This document shows positions 1 through 6,022 of a stretch of DNA of 7,404 nucleotides, in pieces. Position numbers and translations under genes: made by a program. The DNA is from Tissierellaceae bacterium (GTDB lineage Bacteria > Bacillota > Clostridia > Tissierellales > Tissierellaceae), in contig JALNZV010000053.1 of NCBI GenBank assembly GCA_023229175.1, positions 1-7,404 of the forward strand. The letters run 5' to 3'. How positions within the stretch are numbered: the stretch's first letter is position 1; every line of letters starts with the position of its first letter. The notes beneath the pieces were generated by a model that had not been told where the DNA came from, did not search any database, and saw only the letters and a list, made by a program, of their open reading frames with translations.

Positions 1-270
1 TTTAGTGTCTTCTGTCAATGTGATGACTACCTCGTCGTCCATTTCTATCTTCGCCTTGCCATTGGAGCCTGTTATTATCCTGTCTCCTTCTGTCAATCTC
101 ATGTTTTTAAAGGCATTAAATGGCTTTTCTCCCCCTGCTCTAAGGACTTGAACCTCTCCTTCCATGGATATAAGTTTTGCAGATATTTTTGCCTCTGCAA
201 ATGCTGTCATTGAAAAACTTGTGAGTATAAGTCCTATTGACAACAATAAGGCTACAACTCTCCTAATCAT
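1..270 (-). CDS. FecR-domain exported protein, N-terminal part (3' end outside window)
   Basis: Open frame of 90 codons read from ATG at 270 to the window edge, with no stop, so the C-terminus is missing. Residues 1-25 form a signal peptide: Arg-Arg near the start, a hydrophobic stretch (VVALLLSIGLILTSF), then Ala-Phe-Ala before Glu26, a good signal peptidase I site. Residues 30-90 resemble a FecR domain: a 'G-E-V-Q-V-L-R' strand, then 'L-T-E-G-D-R-I-I-T-G-S-N-G-K-A-K-I-E-M-D' and 'V-V-I-T-L'. The GD.I.TG....A.I pattern is the family hallmark. The start is supported by AAGGAGG at 283-289, about 12 bases upstream. FecR domains occur in periplasmic iron-signalling regulators, but in Firmicutes they are mostly found in secreted or surface proteins of unknown role, so iron signalling is not implied. 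Domain assignment is fairly sure; function is unknown. Confidence 0.82.
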   Translation of the reverse strand, partial: MIRRVVALLLSIGLILTSFSMTAFAEAKISAKLISMEGEVQVLRAGGEKPFNAFKNMRLTEGDRIITGSNGKAKIEMDDEVVITLTEDTK

Positions 271-326
271 TTGTTTTATTGTCCTCCTTATATATTTTTT
301 GTTGTAGTCTAACGTACAATATCAAT

Positions 327-356
327 CTTATACCCATTTATTGAATAATCTAACAA
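327..356 (-). promoter_or_regulatory. putative promoter of the FecR-domain gene
   Basis: On the minus strand, TTGTTA (356-351) is followed after 18 bases by TATAAG (332-327). This is 4/6 and 5/6 matches to the sigma-A consensus. It lies about 57 bases upstream of the ATG at 270 and just downstream of the inverted repeats that follow leuB. It would give the gene its own transcription start separate from the leu operon. Based on motif match only. Confidence 0.4.
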
Positions 357-361
357 TTCTT

Positions 362-391
362 TATATTTACGTATGTTCATACGTAAATATA
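362..391. repeat. 30-bp perfect palindrome (14-bp arms, 2-base centre)
   Basis: Left arm TATATTTACGTATG (362-375) and right arm CATACGTAAATATA (378-391) are exact reverse complements around a TT centre. The two-base centre is too tight for an ideal RNA hairpin, and no T-run follows on either strand, so a protein-binding operator is at least as likely as a terminator. It sits six bases upstream of the putative -35 of the FecR-domain gene, a plausible place for a regulator to act. Its right arm shares AATATA (386-391) with the next inverted repeat. Confidence 0.7.
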
Positions 392-426
392 GGCAAAAAG
401 TCTTATATAGACTTTTTGCCTATATT
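386..426 (-). terminator. inverted repeat at the end of leuB, probable leu operon terminator
   Basis: Perfect 17-bp arms, 386-402 and 410-426, separated by a 7-base loop (TTATATA on the plus strand). The core on the minus strand is AAAAAGTC, loop, GACTTTTT. The leuB stop codon TAG (422-420) lies inside the 5' arm, so the hairpin begins within the last sense codons. The run of five T falls inside the stem rather than after it, so this is not a textbook intrinsic terminator. An inner AAAAAGTC/GACTTTTT hairpin would place the T-run at its 3' side. Position and stem strength favour transcript termination or 3'-end protection. Confidence 0.6.
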
Positions 427-1517
427 CCATTGGAGTGAATACGGTTTTTTATCAAGTCTGTCATTTCTGCTGTTGTGCGAAGTCTATCCCTTTCTGGCCT
501 CAAGTCTGCAGTTTTGTATCCCATACTTAGTACATCATCCACAGCACTTTCCACTGCCTTAGCTTCACCATCCAGGTTGAAGGATAGCCTTAGCATCATG
601 GCTGCTGACAAGATAGCAGCTATGGGGTTTGCTATACCCTTTCCCCCTATATCTGGTGCTGAGCCATGTATAGGCTCATATAGGCCAAAAGCAGAAGAAC
701 CCATACTTGCAGACGGTAGTAGTCCTATGGAGCCTGTAAGCATGCTGATTTCATCTGATAGTATATCGCCAAATAAATTTGTGGTCACTACTACATCAAA
801 TTGACTTGGATCCCTTATGACTTGCATAGAGGCATTGTCTATATACATGTGCTTTAGCTCTACTTCTGGAAAATCCTTTGAAACTTTATTGACTACTTTT
901 CTCCACAGCCTTGAGCTCTCCAAGACATTTGATTTGTCCACAGAAGTGAGCCTCTTTTTTCGCTTCATGGCCATTTCAAATCCTATCTTAGCTATTCTCT
1001 CGACTTCTGCTTGGCTGTACATTTCTATATCGTAAGCCGATGTTCCACTTTCTGTAATTTTGATGCCGCTTTCCCCAAAATATATTCCCCCCGTTAATTC
1101 CCTGACTACTAAAATGTCAAAGCCTTTCTGGATTATTTCAGTTTTTAATGGACTAAAGTCTGCCATTGACTTGAACAGGGTACCCGGTCTTAAATTGGCA
1201 AATAACTTTAGCTCTTTCCTAAGGCCAAGGATGGCCCTTTCAGGCCTTTTATCCCTCGCTAGGTCATCCCATTTATGACCCCCTACGGCACCCAACAATA
1301 CTCCATGACTATTTTTGCATATATCTATGGTCTCTTGGGGCAGGGGTTCTCCAAATTTATCATAGGCTGCCCCTCCAGCTAAAGCCTCCCTATATATGAA
1401 TCTGTGGTTATATTTTTCCCCTATGACATCTAATACCTCCATGGCAGCCCCTACTACTTCTGGCCCTATGCCGTCTCCCTTTACTATTCCTATCTTATAT
1501 ACTTCGCTCTTACTCAT
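420..1517 (-). CDS. leuB: 3-isopropylmalate dehydrogenase (LeuB)
   Basis: Cytosolic NAD-dependent enzyme that oxidises and decarboxylates 3-isopropylmalate to 2-ketoisocaproate, the third committed step of leucine synthesis. The 365 residues match the usual full length. The N-terminal nucleotide-site loop is VKGDGIGPEV (12-21). Substrate-binding residues seen in the family are present: Arg100 and Arg110 in LGLRKELKLFANLRP, Arg139 in VVRELTGG, Tyr146 in GIYFG, Lys195 in VDKSNVL, Asp227 in YIDNASMQ, and Asp251/Asp255 in the signature NLFGDILSDE. Asp289 in HGSAPDIGGKGIANP fits NAD rather than NADP use. The start is the ATG at 1517, preceded by AAGGAGA (1530-1524). It overlaps the 3' end of leuD by 8 bp, which suggests translational coupling. 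It is the last gene of the operon. Homologues such as isocitrate or tartrate dehydrogenase are excluded by the LeuB-type LRKELKL segment and the operon. Confidence 0.98.
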   Translation of the reverse strand: MSKSEVYKIGIVKGDGIGPEVVGAAMEVLDVIGEKYNHRFIYREALAGGAAYDKFGEPLPQETIDICKNSHGVLLGAVGGHKWDDLARDKRPERAILGLRKELKLFANLRPGTLFKSMADFSPLKTEIIQKGFDILVVRELTGGIYFGESGIKITESGTSAYDIEMYSQAEVERIAKIGFEMAMKRKKRLTSVDKSNVLESSRLWRKVVNKVSKDFPEVELKHMYIDNASMQVIRDPSQFDVVVTTNLFGDILSDEISMLTGSIGLLPSASMGSSAFGLYEPIHGSAPDIGGKGIANPIAAILSAAMMLRLSFNLDGEAKAVESAVDDVLSMGYKTADLRPERDRLRTTAEMTDLIKNRIHSNGI

Positions 1518-2004
1518 TTATCTTCTCCTTAATATAATTTCCTAGGCCACCACTCTGTATTATTCTCTGTACAAATTCTGGATAGGGTTGGATTTTGTAA
1601 GTCTTATTTTTTGTAATATTAAAGATGCTGCCCTTTTCAAAATCTATTTCTACATAGTCTCCTTTTTCAATCTCCTTAACAAGCCCTTGGTTTTCTATGA
1701 TAGGCAAGCCTATGTTGAATGAATTTCTATGAAATATCCTGGCAAAGCTCTCAGCTATTAGGCAGGATATACCCGATGCTTTAATGGCCATTGGAGCGTG
1801 TTCCCTAGAGGAGCCTGAGCCAAAGTTTTTTCCAGCCACTATGATATCCCCTTTTTCTACCCTTGCAGCAAATTCTTTGTCTATATCCTCCATACAATGT
1901 CTTTTCAATTCCTCCGCATCTCCTGTGCTTAAGTACCTAGCAGGTATTATAACATCGGTATCCACATTGTCCCCATATTTATGGACTTTTCCCTTAGTTT
2001 TCAT
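1510..2004 (-). CDS. leuD: 3-isopropylmalate dehydratase small subunit (LeuD)
   Basis: Small (swivel-domain) subunit of isopropylmalate isomerase; with LeuC it converts 2-isopropylmalate to 3-isopropylmalate in the cytosol. I take the ATG at 2004 as start, giving 164 residues beginning MKTKGKVHKYGDNVDTD, which matches the normal family N-terminus. GGGGGA lies at 2017-2012 as ribosome binding site. A TTG at 2019 in the same frame would add five residues but falls on that binding site and is less likely. Motifs: DTDVIIPARYL (15-25), the substrate-recognition loop GKNFGSGSSREHAP (58-71), and SFARIFHRNSFNIGLP (86-101). The length is that of the short clostridial/archaeal LeuD class, in keeping with the short LeuC next door. 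It overlaps leuC by 11 bp (ATG of leuD to TAA of leuC) and leuB by 8 bp. Confidence 0.97.
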   Translation of the reverse strand: MKTKGKVHKYGDNVDTDVIIPARYLSTGDAEELKRHCMEDIDKEFAARVEKGDIIVAGKNFGSGSSREHAPMAIKASGISCLIAESFARIFHRNSFNIGLPIIENQGLVKEIEKGDYVEIDFEKGSIFNITKNKTYKIQPYPEFVQRIIQSGGLGNYIKEKINE

Positions 2005-3274
2005 CCCCTTGTCCCCCAATCTTTTCTGGATTAAATATCTTTCCCGCTATGGCGGAAGCTGCCGCCACTGCTGGACTGGCCAAGTATATTTCTGATGTGG
2101 CATGTCCCATTCTGCCTACAAAGTTTCTATTTGTAGTGGCTACACATCTTTCCCCCTCTGCTAGGACTCCCATGTGCCCTCCTAAGCACGGCCCACATGT
2201 AGGGGTGCTAACAGCGGCACCTGCCTCTATAAATATGCTAATCAACCCTTCCTCTATGGCTTGCAGGTATATCTTTTGGGTGGCAGGGAATATTATGGCC
2301 CTTAGGCCCTTCTTTACCTTCTTATTTTTAAATACCTTTGCGGCAGCCCTTAAATCCTCAATTCTACCGTTTGTACAGGAACCTATGACAACTTGGTCAA
2401 TCTCTATGTTGCCAACTTCGTCTATTGTCCTAGTATTGTCAGGCAAGTGGGGAAATGCTACTGTAGGCCTTATTTTAGATAGGTCTATATTATATACTTT
2501 GTCGTACTTTGCATCTTCATCAGCCTGGTAAATCTGAAAATCCCTATGAGAGTGCTCCCTTATATACTCTATTGTCCTTTGGTCAACAGGAAATATGCCA
2601 TTTTTGGCACCTGCTTCTATAGCCATATTTGAAATGGTAAACCTGTTGTCCATGGTTAGATGCTCAATTCCATCGCCTACAAATTCCATCGACTTGTACA
2701 AGGCCCCATCGACTCCAATTTTCCCAATTATGTGCAGTATAATGTCCTTTCCGCTAACCCACTTACTCGGCCTTCCCCTAAGGTTAAATTTAATTGCCGA
2801 AGGCACCTTGAACCAGGCCTCCCCTGTCACCATTGCCGCTGCCATATCTGTGCTGCCCACTCCTGTGGAAAAGGCTCCAAGGGCACCGTAAGTACAAGTA
2901 TGGGAATCAGCTCCTATGACCACATCTCCAGCTACTACCAGCCCCTTCTCCGGCAGCAGGGCGTGTTCTATTCCCATCTCCCCTATTTCAAAGTAATTGT
3001 CCACTTCCTGTGCAAGGGCAAATTCCCTCATAAATTTACATTGCTCCGCCGACTTAATATCTTTATTTGGGGCGAAATGATCTGGCACCAAGGCGATTTT
3101 GCCCTTGTGAAATACTTCTTTTCCCCCCATCTTTTCAAATTCTTTTATGGCTACTGGGGCCGTTATATCGTTTCCCAGGACCATATCTAGCTTTGCCTCT
3201 ATATATTCACCTGCAGCTACCCTTTCAAGACCTGCATGTGCTGCCAAAATCTTTTGCGTCATTGTCATACCCAT
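1994..3274 (-). CDS. leuC: 3-isopropylmalate dehydratase large subunit (LeuC)
   Basis: Large, iron-sulfur-bearing subunit of isopropylmalate isomerase, of the aconitase superfamily. The 426 residues make it the shorter homoaconitase/LeuC class common in Clostridia and archaea rather than the roughly 470-residue proteobacterial form. The three cysteines expected to hold the 4Fe-4S cluster are Cys300 (GSCTNGR) and Cys360/Cys363 (TPTCGPCLGGH). Other family segments are GADSHTCTYGALGAFSTGVGS (121-141) and VVATTNRNF-like CVATTNRNFVGRMGH (377-391). The start ATG at 3274 gives MGMTMTQKILAAHAG, a common beginning for this class, with GGGGG at 3285-3281 six bases upstream. An internal ATG at 3268 is possible but less well placed. 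It follows leuA by 14 bp and runs 11 bp into leuD. Assembly would need the cell's Fe-S machinery, and the enzyme is expected to be oxygen-sensitive. Confidence 0.97.
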   Translation of the reverse strand: MGMTMTQKILAAHAGLERVAAGEYIEAKLDMVLGNDITAPVAIKEFEKMGGKEVFHKGKIALVPDHFAPNKDIKSAEQCKFMREFALAQEVDNYFEIGEMGIEHALLPEKGLVVAGDVVIGADSHTCTYGALGAFSTGVGSTDMAAAMVTGEAWFKVPSAIKFNLRGRPSKWVSGKDIILHIIGKIGVDGALYKSMEFVGDGIEHLTMDNRFTISNMAIEAGAKNGIFPVDQRTIEYIREHSHRDFQIYQADEDAKYDKVYNIDLSKIRPTVAFPHLPDNTRTIDEVGNIEIDQVVIGSCTNGRIEDLRAAAKVFKNKKVKKGLRAIIFPATQKIYLQAIEEGLISIFIEAGAAVSTPTCGPCLGGHMGVLAEGERCVATTNRNFVGRMGHATSEIYLASPAVAAASAIAGKIFNPEKIGGQGDEN

Positions 3275-3288
3275 TTTTATCCCCCATT

Positions 3289-4788
3289 CTAGTAGATACT
3301 GTTTACTGCGTTTAAGTAGGCTCTAATACTGGCTTCTACCACATTTATACTTGTTCCCCTACCTGTATAATGTTCTTCTTCATATTTTAGTTTTACCACT
3401 GAATAGCCTAGGGCATCTGTGCCCTCTGTTACAGATTGAATAGAGTAGTCCTCCAATTCCACATCTATATCTAAACATTTGTCAATGGCACTAAATGCAG
3501 CATCTACAGGCCCTTCTGCAGATGATATTCCTTCAATGTCTTTGCCTTGGCTATTTAAGACTACAGATGCCGTAGTAGTTATGGTATTGCCACTATTTAT
3601 GACAAATCTGACTAGTCTATATTTGTCTTCTAGGCTGGATTCCCTGCTGGTTATAATGGCATCGATGTCCTTGTCGTAGATTTGCTTTTTTCTATCAGCC
3701 AGTTTCTTAAACCCTATAAATGCTTTCTCCAGTTCCTCTTCTTGAAGTTCATATCCCATGGATATTACTTTGTCCTTAAAGGCATGCCTGCCAGAATGTT
3801 TGCCTACGACCATATTTTCAGTGCTTATTCCTATGGACTCAGGTTTCATTATTTCATAGGTTTCCCTATTGCTCAGTACCCCGTGCTGATGAATTCCAGA
3901 TTCGTGGGCAAAGGCATTGGCACCTACTATGGCCTTATTGGGCTGAACCTGAACTCCTGTAATGCTGGTTAGTAGATTGCTGGTTTTCATTATCTCCCTT
4001 GTATTTATATTTGATTTAAGTCCATAGTGGTCCTGCCTCACTTCTATGGCCATAGCCAGTTCCTCCAAGGCTGCATTTCCTGCCCTTTCACCTATGCCAT
4101 TTATGGTACATTCAAATTGTGTGGCACCAGCCCTGGCTGCCGCCAATGTATTGGCAACTCCCAGTCCTAAATCGTTGTGGCAATGAACTGATATTTCCAC
4201 TTGGTCTAAAAGCTTGGATTTGCCCCTTATATCTACTATAAAATCATAGAATTCGTTTGGGGTAGTATAGCCTACGGTATCTGGTATGTTTACTATCCTT
4301 GCCCCTGCCTCTATGACTCTGTCAAATATCTCTGCTAAGAACTCGCTTTTGCTTCTAGTGGCATCCTCTGCCGAAAACTCCACCTCTGGACAAAGGCTAC
4401 AGGCGTATTTAACCATTTCCACAGCCCTATTAAGGACTTCATCAGGCTCCATCTTTAATTTATATTTCATGTGGATTTCCGATGTAGCTATGAAAATATG
4501 TATCCTGGGGTTTTTTGCACCCTTTACCGCCTCCCATGCCTTGTCTATGTCGGATTTAACAGCCCTAGCTAAGACGGCCACCCTTGAATTCTTTATTTCA
4601 TTGGCAATTGTTTGTACGGACTTAAAGTCCCCATCTGAAGAAGCAGCAAAACCTGCCTCTATCACATCTACGCCTAATTTCTCCAATTGCTTTGCCAACA
4701 GCAATTTTTCCCTTACATTCATACTGCAACCTGGGGATTGCTCCCCATCTCTCAAAGTAGTGTCGAAAAATTTAACTTCCTTTAACAT
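3289..4788 (-). CDS. leuA: 2-isopropylmalate synthase (LeuA)
   Basis: First committed enzyme of leucine synthesis: condenses acetyl-CoA with 2-ketoisovalerate to 2-isopropylmalate. The 499 residues fit the normal type 1 LeuA. The HMGL-like TIM barrel begins at once with FDTTLRDGEQSPG (8-20). Metal ligands expected from the family are Asp14, His202 and His204 in VHCHNDLGLGVAN, and Asn238 in NGIGERAGNA. HESGIHQHG (295-303) is the linker-region signature found in LeuA. The C-terminal domain (about 380-499, ending GRGTSINVVEASIRAYLNAVN) is the LeuA dimer/allosteric domain, so feedback inhibition by leucine is likely. Citramalate and homocitrate synthases share the barrel, but this motif set and the leuCDB neighbours support LeuA. 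The start ATG at 4788 has GGAGGG at 4800-4795 with six-base spacing. It is the first gene of the operon, below a T-box leader. Confidence 0.98.
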   Translation of the reverse strand: MLKEVKFFDTTLRDGEQSPGCSMNVREKLLLAKQLEKLGVDVIEAGFAASSDGDFKSVQTIANEIKNSRVAVLARAVKSDIDKAWEAVKGAKNPRIHIFIATSEIHMKYKLKMEPDEVLNRAVEMVKYACSLCPEVEFSAEDATRSKSEFLAEIFDRVIEAGARIVNIPDTVGYTTPNEFYDFIVDIRGKSKLLDQVEISVHCHNDLGLGVANTLAAARAGATQFECTINGIGERAGNAALEELAMAIEVRQDHYGLKSNINTREIMKTSNLLTSITGVQVQPNKAIVGANAFAHESGIHQHGVLSNRETYEIMKPESIGISTENMVVGKHSGRHAFKDKVISMGYELQEEELEKAFIGFKKLADRKKQIYDKDIDAIITSRESSLEDKYRLVRFVINSGNTITTTASVVLNSQGKDIEGISSAEGPVDAAFSAIDKCLDIDVELEDYSIQSVTEGTDALGYSVVKLKYEEEHYTGRGTSINVVEASIRAYLNAVNSIY

Positions 4789-4822
4789 CTATATCCCTCC
4801 AAATATATGAATTAGCCCAAAT

Positions 4823-4869
4823 AAAAAAACCTCCGCTCCTATAAGTATAAACTTATAGGGACGAAGGTT
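4823..4869 (-). terminator. T-box leader intrinsic terminator (attenuator) before leuA
   Basis: On the minus strand, arms 4869-4852 and 4845-4828 pair over 18 positions (two G-U pairs, one C-A mismatch) around the loop TTTATA. A run of T (4829-4823) follows at once. The 5' arm contains CGTCCCT (4863-4857), which is also the 3' strand of the antiterminator, so the two structures exclude each other. This is the switch that stops transcription before leuA when charged tRNA-Leu is plentiful. Confidence 0.93.
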
Positions 4870-4888
4870 ATATCCGTGGTACCACCCT
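4857..4888 (-). promoter_or_regulatory. T-box antiterminator with tRNA-acceptor-binding bulge
   Basis: AGGG (4888-4885) pairs with CCCT (4860-4857) and ACG (4877-4875) pairs with CGT (4863-4861). This leaves the seven-base bulge TGGTACC (4884-4878) on the 5' strand. TGGT would pair with the ACCA 3' end of uncharged tRNA; the variable fourth base is T, matching discriminator A, as known for tRNA-Leu. CGTCCCT is shared with the terminator stem. Confidence 0.9.
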
Positions 4889-5115
4889 AATTCGCAGCAA
4901 ACTGCCTCTTTCCTGGACTAACATCCAGTAGCCTAGTAACGGTGGCAGCCGTCCTCACCTAATTTAGATTTCTCAGTGAGTCTGCAAGGGAGCTAGTATT
5001 ACATACTGGGCCTATGCTAATTTTCACCACACATTAGCTCTCTAAAATAAGCATCTAGTATCTTTTTCTCTCTTATACGCTTTAGTTCTTTAATTGGACT
5101 TTTCTATTGCTTCAC

Positions 5116-5145
5116 ATTATATATTCAGAGGGACTTAAATGTCAA
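5116..5145 (-). promoter_or_regulatory. leu operon promoter, full-consensus sigma-A type
   Basis: TTGACA (5145-5140), 18 bases, then TATAAT (5121-5116) on the minus strand; both hexamers are exact consensus. Predicted start near 5109, giving a leader of about 320 nt that contains the whole T-box. With such a strong promoter, control would rest mainly on the T-box rather than on initiation. The stretch just upstream (5148-5176) is a nearly pure A+T tandem repeat that could act as an UP element. Confidence 0.88.
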
Positions 5146-5147
5146 GG

Positions 5148-5176
5148 GTTATTTATTTAGATGTTATTTATTTAGA
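5148..5176. repeat. tandem 14-bp repeat upstream of the leu promoter
   Basis: GTTATTTATTTAGA occurs at 5148-5161 and again at 5163-5176, separated by one base (T). It lies between the stop codon of the HEPN gene (5192) and the -35 of the leu promoter (5145). No intrinsic terminator for the HEPN gene is obvious in this short gap; a 5-bp AGAAT/ATTCT stem at about 5174-5189 is too weak to call. Confidence 0.75.
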
Positions 5177-5191
5177 ATTATTACATTCTTA

Positions 5192-5590
5192 TCATTCCGA
5201 CACCTTTTTAATGTATTTATCCACAAGAATAAGAAAATATTCAGCCTTCTCATATTGATTTTGAGCATCTTTTCTTGAAACTATATAAAAATCATCATAA
5301 TCAGACCTTTCTCTAATTCTGTAAGCTGTGCTTATGATAGAATATACTTCTTTATCAAATTCTCCTGTATGTATAAAATGCTTGTTAAAATATGATATAA
5401 CTCCTGAATGCCTTTTTGAATCGAAGGAATGTAAAGCATTTATAGCTCTAATACTATGAAAGATACTATAGTATGATCTATTTATGGATGCCTTCAAAAG
5501 ATTATTTTGAAGATTCAAATATGCTGATTCCAAATCTTCCCTAGCCTTTTCAAGTCTATATCTTGATAGAGTTGTTCTTTCATTGTTCAT
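5192..5590 (-). CDS. HEPN-domain protein, putative RNase toxin of an MNT/HEPN module
   Basis: 132-residue, mainly alpha-helical protein of the HEPN (UPF0332-like) family. It begins LSRYRLEKAREDLESAYLNL, followed by the family core 'A-S-I-N-R-S-Y-Y-S-I-F-H' with Arg38 and His45. This R-x6-H spacing fits the RNase motif of HEPN toxins. RIRERSDYDDFY (91-102) matches the conserved 'R..DY' segment; tyrosines there are candidates for AMPylation by the partner, by analogy with HepT/MntA. I start at ATG 5590, which has GAGGGAG about nine bases upstream. The ATG at 5608 would add six residues but has no ribosome binding site. The 11-bp overlap with the nucleotidyltransferase gene implies coupled translation and a joint function. 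It is more AT-rich than the leu genes (30% G+C in 5221-5280). Family assignment is good; toxin activity is inferred. Confidence 0.88.
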   Translation of the reverse strand: MNNERTTLSRYRLEKAREDLESAYLNLQNNLLKASINRSYYSIFHSIRAINALHSFDSKRHSGVISYFNKHFIHTGEFDKEVYSIISTAYRIRERSDYDDFYIVSRKDAQNQYEKAEYFLILVDKYIKKVSE

Positions 5591-5927
5591 AAATAATAAC
5601 TCCCTCATTCTTTATATTGCTATAATATGGTAAGATATCTACCCATTTGTTATACCTAGCATAGCTTATATCTACCAATGAAACCAATTTCATATATTTA
5701 TAACCCATTTCTGCCATAATAATGTCTAAATCCTTTTCATATTCTTTTAACTCAAGGTCATCAAGATCTACCAAAATCGCAAAATCAATATCTGAATCAT
5801 CATTGTTTTTATTTTGAGCATATGATCCGTACAAATATATTTTTTTTAAGTTACCCCTATATAGAGATTTTGTGCTACTGATTACCTCATCTAATATATG
5901 CTCAATACCCTTATTATCTACGTACAC
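5580..5927 (-). CDS. MNT-family minimal nucleotidyltransferase, putative antitoxin
   Basis: 115-residue minimal nucleotidyltransferase. The signature GSYA, seven residues, then SDIDF (34-49) has the exact spacing of the polymerase-beta-like MNT motif; Asp46 and Asp48 are two metal-binding carboxylates, and Asp86 in LVSLVDIS is a candidate for the third. In characterised type VII systems (MntA-HepT) this enzyme AMPylates and silences the HEPN toxin; that role here is inference from pairing with the HEPN gene. The start is GTG at 5927, with AAGGTG just upstream. An in-frame TGA lies a few codons before, and no other suitable start precedes the motif. The gene comes first and overlaps the HEPN gene by 11 bp. 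G+C is low (28% in 5761-5820), which hints at a different origin from the leu genes. Confidence 0.9.
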   Translation of the reverse strand: MYVDNKGIEHILDEVISSTKSLYRGNLKKIYLYGSYAQNKNNDDSDIDFAILVDLDDLELKEYEKDLDIIMAEMGYKYMKLVSLVDISYARYNKWVDILPYYSNIKNEGVIIYEQ

Positions 5928-5965
5928 GGTATCACCTTCTCACCCTATATTTATATTCCCTTACC

Positions 5966-5982
5966 TACAATTATAACCCATG
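5966..5982. repeat. 17-bp direct repeat, copy 1 (MNT promoter)
   Basis: Plus-strand TACAATTATAACCCATG, identical to 6548-6564. Each copy contains a -10 TATAAT on the minus strand and is preceded by a TTGG(C/A)A -35 at the same 17-base spacing. The copies lie on either side of the HAD gene, about 580 bases apart. Confidence 0.85.
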
Positions 5983-5998
5983 GATCAAAATCTGCCAA
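5970..5998 (-). promoter_or_regulatory. promoter of the MNT-HEPN pair
   Basis: TTGGCA (5998-5993), 17 bases, TATAAT (5975-5970) on the minus strand: 5/6 and 6/6 matches with ideal spacing. It starts transcription about 35-40 bases before the GTG at 5927. It sits in the 95-bp gap after the HAD gene, so the module can be transcribed independently. Its -10 region lies in a 17-base sequence repeated exactly in front of the HAD gene. Confidence 0.75.
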
Positions 5999-6022
5999 CT
6001 ACACTTCTGAATGAACATCCTA

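Larger units (their letters stand above)
4823..5109 (-). ncRNA. T-box riboswitch leader, leucine type
   Basis: Leader between the leu promoter and leuA. The T-box AGGGTGGTACCACGG is at 4888-4874. Upstream parts of Stem I are visible: GCTAAT (5038-5033) pairs with ATTAGC (5021-5016), enclosing a distal loop with GGTGAAA; AGAGA (5043-5039) is the AG bulge region. GCTTAT pairs with ATAGGC, and ATACT (5061-5057) with AGTAT (5007-5003). In the 3' side of the specifier region I read CTA (4996-4994), a leucine codon followed by the purine G, as the most likely specifier; CTC (4992-4990) is an alternative but seems to fall in the base stem. A hairpin CTGGA/TCCAG (4927-4913) precedes the T-box. The family is known to sense uncharged tRNA, which stabilises the antiterminator and allows readthrough into the operon. 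Leucine specificity is inferred from the codon and the genes downstream. Confidence 0.95.

Noticed and set aside
341..562. 73-codon plus-strand open frame crossing the inverted repeats after leuB
   Set aside because: It overlaps two perfect palindromes and the antisense of the leuB 3' end, and has no ribosome binding site or recognisable motif.
2005..2019. TTG at 2019 as start of leuD
   Set aside because: The added five residues do not fit the family N-terminus and the codons coincide with the ribosome binding site for ATG 2004.
2660..3190. 176-codon plus-strand open frame opposite leuC
   Set aside because: It lies wholly antisense to a clearly conserved enzyme gene, its translation has no recognisable motif, and other plus-strand frames of similar quality lie opposite leuA and leuD.
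4286..4810. 174-codon plus-strand open frame opposite the start of leuA
   Set aside because: A shadow of leuA codon composition; no family resemblance and no independent promoter seen.
5174..5189. Small AGAAT/ATTCT hairpin after the HEPN gene, considered as a terminator
   Set aside because: Only five A/T-rich pairs and no T-run; too weak to call.
5591..5608. ATG at 5608 as start of the HEPN gene
   Set aside because: No ribosome binding site precedes it, whereas ATG 5590 has GAGGGAG at a good distance and begins the family-like N-terminus.
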